A DNA stretch of 42,047 bases, taken from NCBI GenBank assembly GCA_964549275.1, contig CAZJUP010000019.1, positions 1-42,047 on the forward strand, read 5' to 3'. The notes under the pieces were generated by a model, which saw only the letters and a list, made by a program, of their open reading frames with translations, had not been told where the DNA came from and ran no database searches. The translations under genes were made by a program, and so were the position numbers. The stretch is from CAZJUP01 sp964549275. Lineage in GTDB: Bacteria > Fidelibacterota > Marinisomatia > Marinisomatales > TCS55. Shown piece by piece: positions 18,245-26,682 of this stretch; positions within the stretch are counted from its first letter, which is position 1, and every line of letters starts with the position of its first letter.

Positions 18245-18514
18245 ATGGCCCGCTCATTAAAAAAAGGTCCCTATGTCGATCCTAAATTGCTGAAAAAAAT
18301 TGAGGCGATGAGTGATAGCGGCAAAAAGAAAGTCATAAAAACGTGGTCTCGCCGGTCATTAATTACGCCGGATTTTGTGGGACATACTTTCGCAGTACAT
18401 AATGGTAATAAATTTATTCCGGTGTTCGTGTTAGAAAATATGGTAGGTCATAAATTAGGTGAATTTGCTCCAACTCGAACATTTCGTTTGCATTCAGGAG
18501 ATAGAAAGAAATAG
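18245..18514 (+). CDS. rpsS: 30S ribosomal protein S19
   Basis: This 89-residue S19 starts MARSLKKGPYVDPKLLKKIE and has the conserved IKTWSRRSLITPDFVGHTF and GHKLGEFAPTRTFR. S19 lies in the 30S head with S13, near the A site. One base separates it from rplB. Confidence 0.97.
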   Translation: MARSLKKGPYVDPKLLKKIEAMSDSGKKKVIKTWSRRSLITPDFVGHTFAVHNGNKFIPVFVLENMVGHKLGEFAPTRTFRLHSGDRKK

Positions 18515-18516
18515 TT

Positions 18517-18864
18517 ATGGAAGCCAAGGCAATTACCCGTTACATCAGACAGTCTCCCAGGAAAATTCGGGTTGTGTTAAATGAGGTACGTGGGCGAGAG
18601 GTAGATGAGGCGTTGAATTATCTACATTTTTCACCGCTAAAGGCTGCGACTCAAATTGAAAAAACATTACGGTCTGCAGTTGCAAATTTGATGCAAAAGT
18701 CTGAAGAAGGTGATATAAACCCTGATAATATTACTATCAAAGAATGCTTTGTGAATGGCGGACCATTTTTAAAGCGATTTAGAGCGGCATCAATGGGGCG
18801 TATTTCCCGACTGAATAAACCCACCAGTCATTTAACCATTGTTGTTACGGATCAAAAGAATTAG
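18517..18864 (+). CDS. rplV: 50S ribosomal protein L22
   Basis: This 115-residue L22 carries ITRYIRQSPRKIRVVLNEVRG at the start and the tunnel-loop and C-terminal hairpin sequence RFRAASMGRISRLNKPTSH. L22 with L4 forms the exit tunnel constriction, the site of macrolide-linked mutations; no deletion is apparent in the loop. Confidence 0.96.
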   Translation: MEAKAITRYIRQSPRKIRVVLNEVRGREVDEALNYLHFSPLKAATQIEKTLRSAVANLMQKSEEGDINPDNITIKECFVNGGPFLKRFRAASMGRISRLNKPTSHLTIVVTDQKN

Positions 18865-18873
18865 GAGTATAGT

Positions 18874-19500
18874 TTGGGTCAAAAAACACATCCAGTAGGA
18901 TTTAGGCTTTCAGTGAATAAAGACTGGCGTTCAAATTGGTTCGCAAAGGACACATTCGTCAGCGAATTAGAAGAAGATGTCCAAATTAGAAAATATTTAA
19001 AACACAGAATGCCAAATGCTGGAATAGCCCGTATTGAAATTAGTCGAACCTCCAAAGTTGTGACCGTTACCATCCACACAGCCCGCCCGGGAATTGTGAT
19101 TGGGAAGGGTGGGTCAGAAGTTGGCCGTTTAAAGAATGAAATTAATCAGCTCACAAAAAAGGATGTTCAAATCAATATATCCGAAGTGAAACGTCCGGAG
19201 TTAGATGCTGCCTTAGTGGGGTCAAACATCGCTCATCAGCTCATTAAGAAGATTTCTTATCGACGTGTGGTGAATAAAACAATTCAATCCACAATAAGAA
19301 TGGGTGCGGAAGGCATTCGAATTAATGTGGCCGGACGGTTAGGAGGTTCAGAAATAGCAAGAAGCGAAAAATTTTCTGAAGGGAGAGTTCCTCTCCACAC
19401 TCTTCGTGCTGACATTGACTATGCCTTAACCGAAGCTCATACTCAATACGGTGTAATAGGCATTAAAGTATGGATTTGTAACGGCGAATCATCTAGGTAA
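18874..19500 (+). CDS. rpsC: 30S ribosomal protein S3
   Basis: This 208-residue S3 opens GQKTHPVGFRLSVNKDW from a TTG start preceded by AGGAG (18865-18869). The KH domain is visible as PGIVIGKGGSEVGRL (about residues 71-85) and the C-terminal domain as RMGAEGIRINVAGRLGGSEI. S3 with S4 and S5 forms the mRNA entry channel. It is a short S3 without a C-terminal extension. Confidence 0.97.
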   Translation: MGQKTHPVGFRLSVNKDWRSNWFAKDTFVSELEEDVQIRKYLKHRMPNAGIARIEISRTSKVVTVTIHTARPGIVIGKGGSEVGRLKNEINQLTKKDVQINISEVKRPELDAALVGSNIAHQLIKKISYRRVVNKTIQSTIRMGAEGIRINVAGRLGGSEIARSEKFSEGRVPLHTLRADIDYALTEAHTQYGVIGIKVWICNGESSR

Positions 19501-19503
19501 ATC

Positions 19504-19917
19504 ATGTTAGAACCGAGAAAAATAAAATTTAGACGTCATCATCGCGGAAACCGAAAAGGAATGGCCAAAGGCGGGGATTATGTTGCTTTTGGGAGTTACG
19601 GGTTAAAAGCTGTAGAACCGGGTTGGATTACTTCACGTCAAATAGAGGCATGTCGTATTTCAATTACACGTGTTGTTAGAAAAATCGGAAAAATGTGGAT
19701 TCGTATTTTTCCGGATAAACCGATTACAAAGAAACCGGCTGAAACCCGAATGGGTAAAGGAAAAGGTTCCCCTGAATATTGGGTTGCTGTCGTCAAGCCA
19801 GGACGTATATTATTCGAGGTTGAAGGTGTGGACAGAGAAATGGCCGAACAGGCTTTCCATAATGCAGCCCATAAACTTCCAATTAAGACTAAAGTTGTAA
19901 GTCGCAGGGAAATATAA
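19504..19917 (+). CDS. rplP: 50S ribosomal protein L16
   Basis: This 137-residue L16 shows MLEPRKIKFRRHHRGNRKG, then FGSYGLKAVEPGWITSRQIE and MGKGKGSPEYWVAVVKPGR. L16 binds near the A-site tRNA elbow and helps shape the peptidyl transferase centre. It lies three bases after rpsC in the expected order before rpmC and rpsQ. Confidence 0.97.
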   Translation: MLEPRKIKFRRHHRGNRKGMAKGGDYVAFGSYGLKAVEPGWITSRQIEACRISITRVVRKIGKMWIRIFPDKPITKKPAETRMGKGKGSPEYWVAVVKPGRILFEVEGVDREMAEQAFHNAAHKLPIKTKVVSRREI

Positions 19918-19921
19918 TTAA

Positions 19922-20140
19922 ATGAAAAGAACAGAATTAAATGACATGACTCCAGCTGAACTGGAACTCCGACTGAAAGATGATTTGGATTCTCTCCAAA
20001 ATCTTCGTTTTCAGAAAGCACTTCAACAATTAGAAAATCCTGTTCAAATCAATCACTTGAAAAAGGAAATTGCACAGTTAAAAACAGTGATTCGCGAATA
20101 TAAATTAGGCGTACGGACCGGAAAGGATGGGGAAGAATAA
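19922..20140 (+). CDS. rpmC: 50S ribosomal protein L29
   Basis: This 72-residue, all-helical L29 contains ELNDMTPAELELRLKDDLDS and LRFQKALQQLENPVQI, the typical two-helix pattern. L29 is near the tunnel exit beside L23. Its identification rests on this pattern and on its exact position between rplP and rpsQ. Confidence 0.95.
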   Translation: MKRTELNDMTPAELELRLKDDLDSLQNLRFQKALQQLENPVQINHLKKEIAQLKTVIREYKLGVRTGKDGEE

Positions 20141-20142
20141 TT

Positions 20143-20409
20143 ATGGCTGAGGGTAGAAAAAGACAAATCCTCACGGGTGAGGTCGTTAGTGATAAAATGG
20201 AAAAAACAGTGGTTGTCCGTGTGACAAGACGAATACCTCATCCTGTTTACCATAAATATGTAAAACGATTTAAAAATTATATGGTCCATGCCGGTGCAGT
20301 TTCTCCAAAAGAAGGGGATATTGTAAAAATATCTGCTGTCCGTCCCATGAGTCGGAACAAACGTTGGCAGGTTAGTGAAATCATCCGTGAATCAGTAAAA
20401 ATTGGATAG
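20143..20409 (+). CDS. rpsQ: 30S ribosomal protein S17
   Basis: This 88-residue OB-fold S17 includes LTGEVVSDKMEKTVVVRVTR, HPVYHKYVKRFKNYMVH and EGDIVKISAVRPMSRNKRW. It binds 16S helices 7 and 11 early in assembly. It starts two bases after rpmC. Confidence 0.96.
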   Translation: MAEGRKRQILTGEVVSDKMEKTVVVRVTRRIPHPVYHKYVKRFKNYMVHAGAVSPKEGDIVKISAVRPMSRNKRWQVSEIIRESVKIG

Positions 20410-20415
20410 TATACA

Positions 20416-20784
20416 GTGATTCAGCAAGAAACACGATTAAAAGTCGCAGACAATACAGGTGCCCGTGAAGTCCTGTGTTTTAAAATTTTAGGTGGAACGC
20501 GTCGTCGTTATGCTTCTATCGGTGATATCGTTGTGGTGACGGTAAAGCAGGCTATTCCCGGTGGAATGGTTAAAAAAGGAGATGTTACACGGGCTGTTAT
20601 CGTTCGGACCAATAAGGAAGTTCGCCGAAATGACGGTTCTTATATTCGTTTTGATGACAATGCTGTTGTTTTGTTAAATAACGCTGGTGAACCAAGAGGA
20701 ACTCGTGTGCTCGGTCCAGTGGCGCGTGAGTTACGTGATGAGGGTTATATGAAAATTGTATCAATGGCACCGGAGGTCCTCTAG
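20416..20784 (+). CDS. rplN: 50S ribosomal protein L14
   Basis: This 122-residue L14 starts IQQETRLKVADNTGAREVLC and retains GTRVLGPVARELRDEGYMKI. L14 sits at the subunit interface under the factor-binding site and is the docking point for the silencing factor RsfS. The start is GTG at 20416, giving exactly the family's usual length. Confidence 0.97.
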   Translation: MIQQETRLKVADNTGAREVLCFKILGGTRRRYASIGDIVVVTVKQAIPGGMVKKGDVTRAVIVRTNKEVRRNDGSYIRFDDNAVVLLNNAGEPRGTRVLGPVARELRDEGYMKIVSMAPEVL

Positions 20785-20786
20785 AT

Positions 20787-21095
20787 ATGAATGTTAAAAA
20801 AGGGATGACCGTAAGAGTGATCAGTGGAAATCATAAAGGTGAAGAAGGAAAGGTGTTATTTGTTTTCCCGAAAAAAGATAGAATTTTGGTGGAAGGTGTG
20901 AATTTTATTAAACGTCATACCCGTCCCAGTCAGGATAATCCGCAGGGAGGGATTGTAGAAAAAGAAGCACCGGTCCACGTATCGAATGTGATGGTTCTCC
21001 ACGGAGGTTCACCAACAAGGATAGGATACAAAAGACTAGAAGATGGGTCAAAGGTTCGAATTGCAAAAAAAACTGGTGAAGAATTAGGGATATAA
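20787..21095 (+). CDS. rplX: 50S ribosomal protein L24
   Basis: This 102-residue L24 has the KOW motif VISGNHKGEEGKVLFVFPKK (about residues 11-30) and GVNFIKRHTRPSQDNPQGGI. L24 is an assembly initiator at the 5' end of 23S rRNA. Two-base spacers lie on both sides. Confidence 0.96.
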   Translation: MNVKKGMTVRVISGNHKGEEGKVLFVFPKKDRILVEGVNFIKRHTRPSQDNPQGGIVEKEAPVHVSNVMVLHGGSPTRIGYKRLEDGSKVRIAKKTGEELGI

Positions 21096-21097
21096 TA

Positions 21098-21712
21098 ATG
21101 GCCACAGAGAAAAATAAAATAATGAATCGGGATCTCCCTACTTTAAGAAAAAAATACTCTGATGATGTGATGCCAGCGATGACAGAAAAATTCAATTATA
21201 CCAATCAAATGGAAGTGCCGAAAATTACTCATATATCTATTAATATGGGAATTGGGGATGCAAAGGATAATCCAAAGAAACTAGAAAGTGCTCTCGCTGA
21301 ATTAACTGCAATTGCAGGACAGAAACCTGTAGTAACCCGTTCCAGAAAAGATATTTCAAATTTTAAAATTCGTAAAGGATTTCCTGTGGGATGTAAGGTA
21401 ACAATTCGGGGAAATCATATGTATGATTTTTTGGAAAGGTTAATCAGCATTGCTTTACCGCGTACTCGTGACTTTAGAGGATTGTCCTTTAAGTCATTTG
21501 ATGGACGAGGAAATTATTCTTTCGGCGTAAAGGAGCAAATTATTTTTACCGAAATTAACTATGATAAGATTGATAGTATTCGGGGGATGGATATTACCAT
21601 ATCCACGACAGCGGCTTCTAATGATGAAGCCTATTGGCTATTAAAGTATTTTGGTTTTCCATTGAGAGAAAAACCAGTTAAATCAGAAAATGAAATTGTT
21701 GAGGCTGCCTGA
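21098..21712 (+). CDS. rplE: 50S ribosomal protein L5
   Basis: This 204-residue L5 has MEVPKITHISINMGIGDA, then GQKPVVTRSRKDISNFKIR and RDFRGLSFKSFDGRGNYSFG. L5 binds 5S rRNA and contacts the P-site tRNA. It is about 15-25 residues longer than the common 179-residue form, with extra residues at both ends (N-terminal MATEKNKI and a tail ending NEIVEAA). An internal ATG at 21122 could shorten the N-terminus, but AGGGAT upstream of 21098 suits the longer form. The stop overlaps the rpsN start by one base. Confidence 0.96.
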   Translation: MATEKNKIMNRDLPTLRKKYSDDVMPAMTEKFNYTNQMEVPKITHISINMGIGDAKDNPKKLESALAELTAIAGQKPVVTRSRKDISNFKIRKGFPVGCKVTIRGNHMYDFLERLISIALPRTRDFRGLSFKSFDGRGNYSFGVKEQIIFTEINYDKIDSIRGMDITISTTAASNDEAYWLLKYFGFPLREKPVKSENEIVEAA

Positions 21713-21897
21713 TGGCAAGAAAAGCATTAATTGTTAAGGCAAAAAGAAAGGCGAAATTTAGTACCCGTGAGTACAATCGTTGTTTTAATTGCGGACGTCC
21801 TGATGGATATATGCGCAAGTTTGGTCTTTGCCGTATTTGTTTTAGAGAAATGGCACTGAAGGGAGAAATCCCCGGTGTAACCAAGGCAAGTTGGTAA
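21712..21897 (+). CDS. rpsN: 30S ribosomal protein S14, zinc-binding type
   Basis: This 61-residue short S14 keeps the four zinc cysteines in the pattern C-x2-C-x12-C-x2-C (CFNCGRPDG...LCRICF). It belongs to the C-plus form, as opposed to the roughly 100-residue zinc-free form that many bacteria also carry for zinc starvation. S14 completes the 30S head beside S3 and S10. The start overlaps the rplE stop. Confidence 0.97.
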   Translation: MARKALIVKAKRKAKFSTREYNRCFNCGRPDGYMRKFGLCRICFREMALKGEIPGVTKASW

Positions 21898-21910
21898 GGA
21901 GGGTACACAG

Positions 21911-22309
21911 ATGTCAATGACAGATCCTATAGCTGATATGCTGACCAGAATCCGGAATGGTATGGCCGTCAAAAAGCGGTGGGTGGATATCCCCTCATCC
22001 AATATGAAAAAACGAATTGCTTTTGTTTTAAAAGAAGAAAGATATATCAAGGATTTTATTTTTGTGAAATCCGGTGAAAAATCTTTGATCAGAATATTTC
22101 TGAAATATGATTATCAGGGGAATGCCGTAATTGAGCGGATTGAAAGAGTCAGTACACCGGGAAGACGCGTGTATGTTGGTTCTAAAGAAATCCCCCGTGT
22201 CTTAGATGGATTAGGTATTTCAATCCTATCAACATCAAAAGGTGTTGTTTCCAGTAAAGTGGCAAATCATTTGGGTGTGGGTGGCGAAATTTTATGCAGG
22301 GTCTGGTAG
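21911..22309 (+). CDS. rpsH: 30S ribosomal protein S8
   Basis: This 132-residue S8 opens MSMTDPIADMLTRIRNGMAV and ends with the conserved GVGGEILCRVW block. S8 binds 16S helix 21; in E. coli it also represses the spc operon at rplE. A strong AAGGAGGG (21897-21904) precedes the ATG, one of few in this block. Confidence 0.97.
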   Translation: MSMTDPIADMLTRIRNGMAVKKRWVDIPSSNMKKRIAFVLKEERYIKDFIFVKSGEKSLIRIFLKYDYQGNAVIERIERVSTPGRRVYVGSKEIPRVLDGLGISILSTSKGVVSSKVANHLGVGGEILCRVW

Positions 22310-22313
22310 AAAT

Positions 22314-22856
22314 ATGTCAAGAATCGGAAAAAAAGAAATAGAACTTCCTGACGGTGTTAAAGTGACTCTCAATCCGGGTGTAATTGGAATTAATGGCCCA
22401 AAAGGATCCGCCGAAGTAGCCTACCATGAAGACATGAGTGTAAAGCAGGATGGAGAAAAACTTTTCGTTGAACGGCCATCTGACAGTCGGATACATCGAT
22501 CTCTCCACGGGACAACCCGTCAGTTAATCGCCAATGGTATTCAGGGTGTGGCATCAGGGTTTGAAAAAGAATTAGAAATCAATGGCGTGGGGTATCAAGC
22601 TGTAATGCAGGACAAATATCTTGTTTTGCAGTTGGGATACTCACACAGCATTTATTTTGAGCCGCCTGCCGGTATTACTATTGAAGCCAGTAAAAATGGT
22701 ATAAAAGTTTCAGGGATTAATAAACAATTGGTAGGGGAAGTTGCTGCTAAAATTCGGTCTTTCAGAAAACCTGAACCCTATAAAGGGAAAGGAATTCGTT
22801 ATAAAGGTGAATATGTACGATCCAAGCAAGGCAAAACTGTAGGGGGAGGAAGCTAA
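22314..22856 (+). CDS. rplF: 50S ribosomal protein L6
   Basis: The start is set at the ATG at 22314, giving a 180-residue protein that begins MSRIGKKEIELPDGVKV, the standard L6 N-terminus. The open frame extends upstream to 22242, but those codons overlap rpsH and encode nothing L6-like. The C-terminal KPEPYKGKGIRYKGEYVRSK is diagnostic. L6 lies near the sarcin-ricin loop. Its stop overlaps the rplR ATG by one base. Confidence 0.97.
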   Translation: MSRIGKKEIELPDGVKVTLNPGVIGINGPKGSAEVAYHEDMSVKQDGEKLFVERPSDSRIHRSLHGTTRQLIANGIQGVASGFEKELEINGVGYQAVMQDKYLVLQLGYSHSIYFEPPAGITIEASKNGIKVSGINKQLVGEVAAKIRSFRKPEPYKGKGIRYKGEYVRSKQGKTVGGGS

Positions 22857-23224
22857 TGCGAAAACTAAGTGCGAAAGAAATTCGATTTCAGCGGCGTAGA
22901 AATCGAAGCAAGGGGAATAGCATTAGCAGAAAACATCCTCGTCTGGTTGTTTTTCGCTCTAATAAACATATTCGGGCACAAATTATTGACGACCTTAAAG
23001 GGGTCACTCTTGTTTCTGCATCTTCTTTAGACAAAGACCTTTTGAAAGATGTTAATAAAACTGAATCAAAAGTTGAATCCAGTCATCTTGTAGGTGAAAC
23101 GATTGCTAAACGAGCTTTGAAAAAGAAAGTAGATAAAGTGGTTTTTGACCGTAATGGCTATCCGTACCACGGACGGATTAAAGCTGTAGCAGACGGAGCT
23201 CGAAAAGCCGGTCTTGAATTTTAG
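22856..23224 (+). CDS. rplR: 50S ribosomal protein L18
   Basis: This 122-residue L18 has a basic N-terminus (RRRNRSKGNSISRKHPRLVV), HIRAQIIDDLKGVTLVSAS and the terminal FDRNGYPYHGRIKAVADGAR. L18 binds 5S rRNA with L5. It overlaps rplF by one base and is followed by rpsE after 17 bases. Confidence 0.97.
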   Translation: MRKLSAKEIRFQRRRNRSKGNSISRKHPRLVVFRSNKHIRAQIIDDLKGVTLVSASSLDKDLLKDVNKTESKVESSHLVGETIAKRALKKKVDKVVFDRNGYPYHGRIKAVADGARKAGLEF

Positions 23225-23241
23225 GAAAACCAAGGAAAATT

Positions 23242-23739
23242 ATGATCAACCCTGCTGAATTAGATTTAAAAGAAGAAATTGTCATTCGAATTACCCGTGT
23301 TGCGAAAGTGACTTCCCGGGGGAAAAACTTCCGGTTTGGTGCTCTTGTTGTTGTGGGAGATGGAAAAGGCCATATTGGACTTGGACAAGGAAAAGCTGGA
23401 GAAGTAATTGCAGCTATTTCCAAAGCGAAGGAAAAAGCAAAACAGAATATTGTAAAAGTCCCAGTCATTAACGGAACGATTCCTCATAAAATCATCAGCA
23501 AATATGGGGCGAGTAAGGTCATGCTTAAGCCTGCTGCTCCGGGGACAGGAATTATTGCAGGAGCCGCAGTTCGTGCTGTGATGGAAATGGCAGGTGTTAA
23601 TAATATTTTGACTAAACGGTTTGGGTCGAATAATGCCCTAAATACAGCAAAAGCCACTGTAAAGGCACTAGTAAATTTGAACGATGCTGTAAAAGTAGCT
23701 AATAAAAGAGGCATGACGGTAAAACAGGTTTTTAATTAA
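23242..23739 (+). CDS. rpsE: 30S ribosomal protein S5
   Basis: This 165-residue S5 has the double-stranded-RNA-binding N-domain (RITRVAKVTSRGKNFRFGAL and VVGDGKGHIGLGQGKAGEV) and the C-domain GTGIIAGAAVRAVMEMAGV. S5 lines the mRNA entry channel and affects decoding accuracy. Confidence 0.97.
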   Translation: MINPAELDLKEEIVIRITRVAKVTSRGKNFRFGALVVVGDGKGHIGLGQGKAGEVIAAISKAKEKAKQNIVKVPVINGTIPHKIISKYGASKVMLKPAAPGTGIIAGAAVRAVMEMAGVNNILTKRFGSNNALNTAKATVKALVNLNDAVKVANKRGMTVKQVFN

Positions 23740-23741
23740 TT

Positions 23742-23930
23742 ATGGCAAAAGTAAAGACATTAAAAATTACCCAGATTAAAAGTGGAATAGGCTACAGACA
23801 AAAAGCCAAAAAAACATTGAAAGCTCTGGGATTACGTAAGTTACATCAAACGGTGGAACAAAAAGATTCTCCTGCAATTCGCGGTATGTTAAAACATGTG
23901 GACTTTTTAGTGAAAGTAGAGGAAAGCTGA
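23742..23930 (+). CDS. rpmD: 50S ribosomal protein L30
   Basis: This 62-residue L30 has the single-domain pattern LKITQIKSGIGYRQKAKKTL, LGLRKLHQTVEQKDSPAIRG and MLKHVDFLVKVEE. It is placed as usual between rpsE and rplO. Its stop shares a base with the rplO ATG (TGATG). Confidence 0.96.
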   Translation: MAKVKTLKITQIKSGIGYRQKAKKTLKALGLRKLHQTVEQKDSPAIRGMLKHVDFLVKVEES

Positions 23931-24370
23931 TGAAACTCGGTGATTTAAAATCTGCCAAAGGAGCTACACAGAGCAAAAAGCGTCTAGGTCGAGGGCCAGG
24001 TTCAGGATGGGGAAGAACAGCTGGTAGGGGAGAAAAAGGATATCATTCTCGTTCAGGAAGTAAACATCGTCCTTGGTTCGAGGGAGGCCAAATGCCTTTA
24101 CATCGAAGAGTACCAAAGCGGGGGTTTTCCAACTTCTTATTTAAGAAATATTTTCAGGTAGTAAATCTCCAGGATATAGAGAAGCTCGGGGTGGATACAG
24201 TTGATGCAGCAGTATTGAAATCCAATGGCCTTGTAAGAAATGCCTTTAAACCTATAAAAATATTAGGAGATGGTGAGCTGACCAAGTCTATTACTGTAAC
24301 AGCTTCTGCATTTAGTGAAGGCGCTAAAGAGAAAATAGAAAAATCTGGTGGAACGGCTGTCGTCCAGTGA
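23930..24370 (+). CDS. rplO: 50S ribosomal protein L15
   Basis: This 146-residue L15 has the Gly/Arg-rich extended N-terminus (KKRLGRGPGSGWGRTAGRGE, KGYHSRSG) that threads into 23S rRNA, then FEGGQMPLHRRVPKRGF and a globular C-terminal domain. Its final codons overlap the GTG start of secY by four bases (GTGA). Confidence 0.97.
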   Translation: MKLGDLKSAKGATQSKKRLGRGPGSGWGRTAGRGEKGYHSRSGSKHRPWFEGGQMPLHRRVPKRGFSNFLFKKYFQVVNLQDIEKLGVDTVDAAVLKSNGLVRNAFKPIKILGDGELTKSITVTASAFSEGAKEKIEKSGGTAVVQ

Positions 24371-25695
24371 TTGATAAAATAAAAAATATATTTAATATCC
24401 CCGAATTGCGTAAAAGGATTCTTTTTACGCTAGGTATTCTCATTGCAGTTAGAACGGGTGCGCATATTCCGATTCCGGGCATTGATGCTGAGGCATTGGC
24501 CGCAGCCGTCCAAAATTTTCAAAATACACTATTTGGGTTATATGATTTATTTGCCGGTGGTGCATTTCAAAAGGCGACACTTTTTGCTTTAGGTATTATG
24601 CCCTATATCTCCGCATCGATTATCATCCAACTTATGGGGACTGTTGTTCCGTATTTCCAACGCCTTCAGAAAGAAGGTGAAGCAGGGCGAAAGAAAATTA
24701 CCCAGATTACCCGGTATGGAACTGTTCTGATATCTGCCATGCAAGCCTATGGCGTTGTTGCAGTATTTTTACCTTCAATGACAGCAAACGGACAATCTGT
24801 TGTTATAAACCCTGGGTTTGGATTTATTTTTGTGGGAACCGTAAGTCTGGTAACAGGGACAATGCTCATGATGTGGATGGGTGAGCGAATTACCGAACGG
24901 GGTATTGGTAATGGAATTTCCCTAATTATTATGATTGGAATTGTATCGGGGTTACCCAATGTGATCGTGAGTGAAATTACTTTAATTCAGGAAGAAGTTC
25001 GTGGCTTGTTGAGTGAAGTCATTTTAATGGGTATCATGTTTGCTATTATTGCTTTTGTGGTTCTTCTGACACAGGGGACCCGTAAAATTCCCGTTCAGTA
25101 TGCCAAACGTGTTGTGGGGCGAAAAGTTTATGGGGGGCAATCAACCCATATCCCGCTAAGGGTGAATACTGCAGGTGTCATGCCGATTATTTTTGCACAA
25201 TCGATTATGTTTATTCCAAGTACTATTGCTACATATTTCAGTGAAAATGAATTTATGCAGGGTGTCATGAGATGGTTCTCTTTCGATCATCCATTCTATT
25301 GGATTGTCTTTGGAACGATGATTGTTTTCTTTACCTATTTTTATACGGCTATTGCTTTTGACCCTGTTCAAGTGTCCACCCAGATGAAACAACAGGGAGG
25401 ATATATCCCCGGCATTCGGCCTGGAAAGAAAACTGCAGAGTATATTGATAATATTTTGACCCGTGTTACGCTTCCGGGCTCCTTTTTTCTCGCATTTGTA
25501 GCCATATTTCCGTACATCTTAATGAAAGCTATGGACGTAGGATATGACTTGGCCTCTTTTTTTGGAGGGACAAGCCTGCTTATTATTGTTGGTGTCGCCC
25601 TGGATACTTTACAGCAAATTGAATCTCATTTGCTGATGCGCCATTATGATGGATTCCTAACAAAGGGAAAAATTCGGGGACGGAGGAGAATGTAA
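24367..25695 (+). CDS. secY: Preprotein translocase subunit SecY
   Basis: This 442-residue polytopic protein has about ten membrane helices. Signature segments include RTGAHIPIPGID, the plug/helix-2 region with ALGIMPYISASIIIQL, the cytoplasmic loop RKIPVQYAKRVVGRK and GIRPGKKTAEYID. SecY is the protein-conducting channel and pairs with SecE (389-571). The start is GTG, overlapping rplO by four bases; the last base is shared with the map ATG. No adk follows, unlike in E. coli or Bacillus. Confidence 0.97.
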   Translation: MIDKIKNIFNIPELRKRILFTLGILIAVRTGAHIPIPGIDAEALAAAVQNFQNTLFGLYDLFAGGAFQKATLFALGIMPYISASIIIQLMGTVVPYFQRLQKEGEAGRKKITQITRYGTVLISAMQAYGVVAVFLPSMTANGQSVVINPGFGFIFVGTVSLVTGTMLMMWMGERITERGIGNGISLIIMIGIVSGLPNVIVSEITLIQEEVRGLLSEVILMGIMFAIIAFVVLLTQGTRKIPVQYAKRVVGRKVYGGQSTHIPLRVNTAGVMPIIFAQSIMFIPSTIATYFSENEFMQGVMRWFSFDHPFYWIVFGTMIVFFTYFYTAIAFDPVQVSTQMKQQGGYIPGIRPGKKTAEYIDNILTRVTLPGSFFLAFVAIFPYILMKAMDVGYDLASFFGGTSLLIIVGVALDTLQQIESHLLMRHYDGFLTKGKIRGRRRM

Positions 25696-26456
25696 TGGTC
25701 AGGCTTCGAACAGATCGTGAAATTGATATGATTGCTGAAAGCTGTCAAATTGTAGCCGATACTTTGGATATGCTGACCAACCATATTAAACCGGGAGCGG
25801 TTATTAAAGAGTTAGATTCCTTGGCTGAAGATTTCATTCGATCACGTGGCGCACGCCCAGCATTTAAAGGATATATGGGATTTCCGGCTACGTTATGTGT
25901 TTCAGTCGATGATGAAGTTGTCCATGGTATTCCCGGAGATCGGATACTAAAAGACGGAGAAATTGTCGGTATCGATTGCGGAGCGGAAAAACATGGGTAT
26001 TATGGCGACTCTGCCCGATCCTTTGCAGTGGGTCAAATCACCCAGGATAAACAGCAATTAATGGATATTACAAGACAATCCTTAGCTAAGGGTATTGAGG
26101 CTGCAACACCCGGGAATTATGTATCTGATATTGGTCACGCCATTCAGACTTTCGTTGAATCTTTTGGATATTCTGTAGTCCGAGAGCTAGTTGGCCATGG
26201 AATTGGCACACAGTTACATGAAGAACCTCAGGTCCCAAATTATGGTGCACCTAAACAAGGATACCGACTACGTCCGGGTATGTGTTTGGCTATTGAACCC
26301 ATGATTAACATGGGGAAAAAAGATATTAAAACAGATGAGGACGGATGGACAGTTCGCACGGCAGATGGAGCATCATCTGCACACTTTGAACACACCATTG
26401 CCATAACGGATGGTGGGAATCGAATCCTCAGTTTGGGAGAGAAAGACCGTGGCTAA
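25695..26456 (+). CDS. map: Methionine aminopeptidase, type I
   Basis: This 253-residue enzyme removes the initiator Met from nascent proteins. The substrate-side histidine lies in VSVDDEVVHGIPGDR. Metal ligands fall in GIDCGAEKHGYYGDSARSF (two Asp), GHGIGTQLHEEP (His), AIEPMI (Glu) and FEHTIAIT (Glu), so the dinuclear site is complete. No N-terminal zinc extension is present, hence type Ia-like. The gene sits between secY and infA and overlaps both. Confidence 0.96.
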   Translation: MVRLRTDREIDMIAESCQIVADTLDMLTNHIKPGAVIKELDSLAEDFIRSRGARPAFKGYMGFPATLCVSVDDEVVHGIPGDRILKDGEIVGIDCGAEKHGYYGDSARSFAVGQITQDKQQLMDITRQSLAKGIEAATPGNYVSDIGHAIQTFVESFGYSVVRELVGHGIGTQLHEEPQVPNYGAPKQGYRLRPGMCLAIEPMINMGKKDIKTDEDGWTVRTADGASSAHFEHTIAITDGGNRILSLGEKDRG

Positions 26457-26676
26457 AGAACAACCAATTAGTGTTGAAGGTGTTATCAAAGAGACACTTC
26501 CAAACGCCATGTTTCGTGTTGAAATAGAAATTGGTGGAAAGACTCACGAAGTATTGGCTCATGTGAGTGGTAAGATGCGGATGCATTTTATAAAAATATT
26601 ACCGGGAGATGTGGTGAAATTAGAAATCTCACCCTATGACTTAACCCGAGGCAGAATAACCTATCGAAACAAATAA
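26449..26676 (+). CDS. infA: Translation initiation factor IF-1
   Basis: The 75-residue IF-1 starts at GTG 26449 (VAKEQPISVEGVIKETLPNA), overlapping the end of map by eight bases. An ATG at 26410 is in frame but would add 13 non-IF-1 residues inside map. The OB fold is intact with RVEIEIGGKTHEVLAHVSGK and MRMHFIKILPGDVV; it ends RGRITYRNK. IF-1 blocks the A site during initiation. Confidence 0.96.
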   Translation: MAKEQPISVEGVIKETLPNAMFRVEIEIGGKTHEVLAHVSGKMRMHFIKILPGDVVKLEISPYDLTRGRITYRNK

Positions 26677-26682
26677 TAAATT

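Noticed and set aside
22242..22313. N-terminal extension of rplF
   Set aside because: The upstream codons overlap rpsH in another frame and encode no L6-like sequence; ATG 22314 gives the canonical start.
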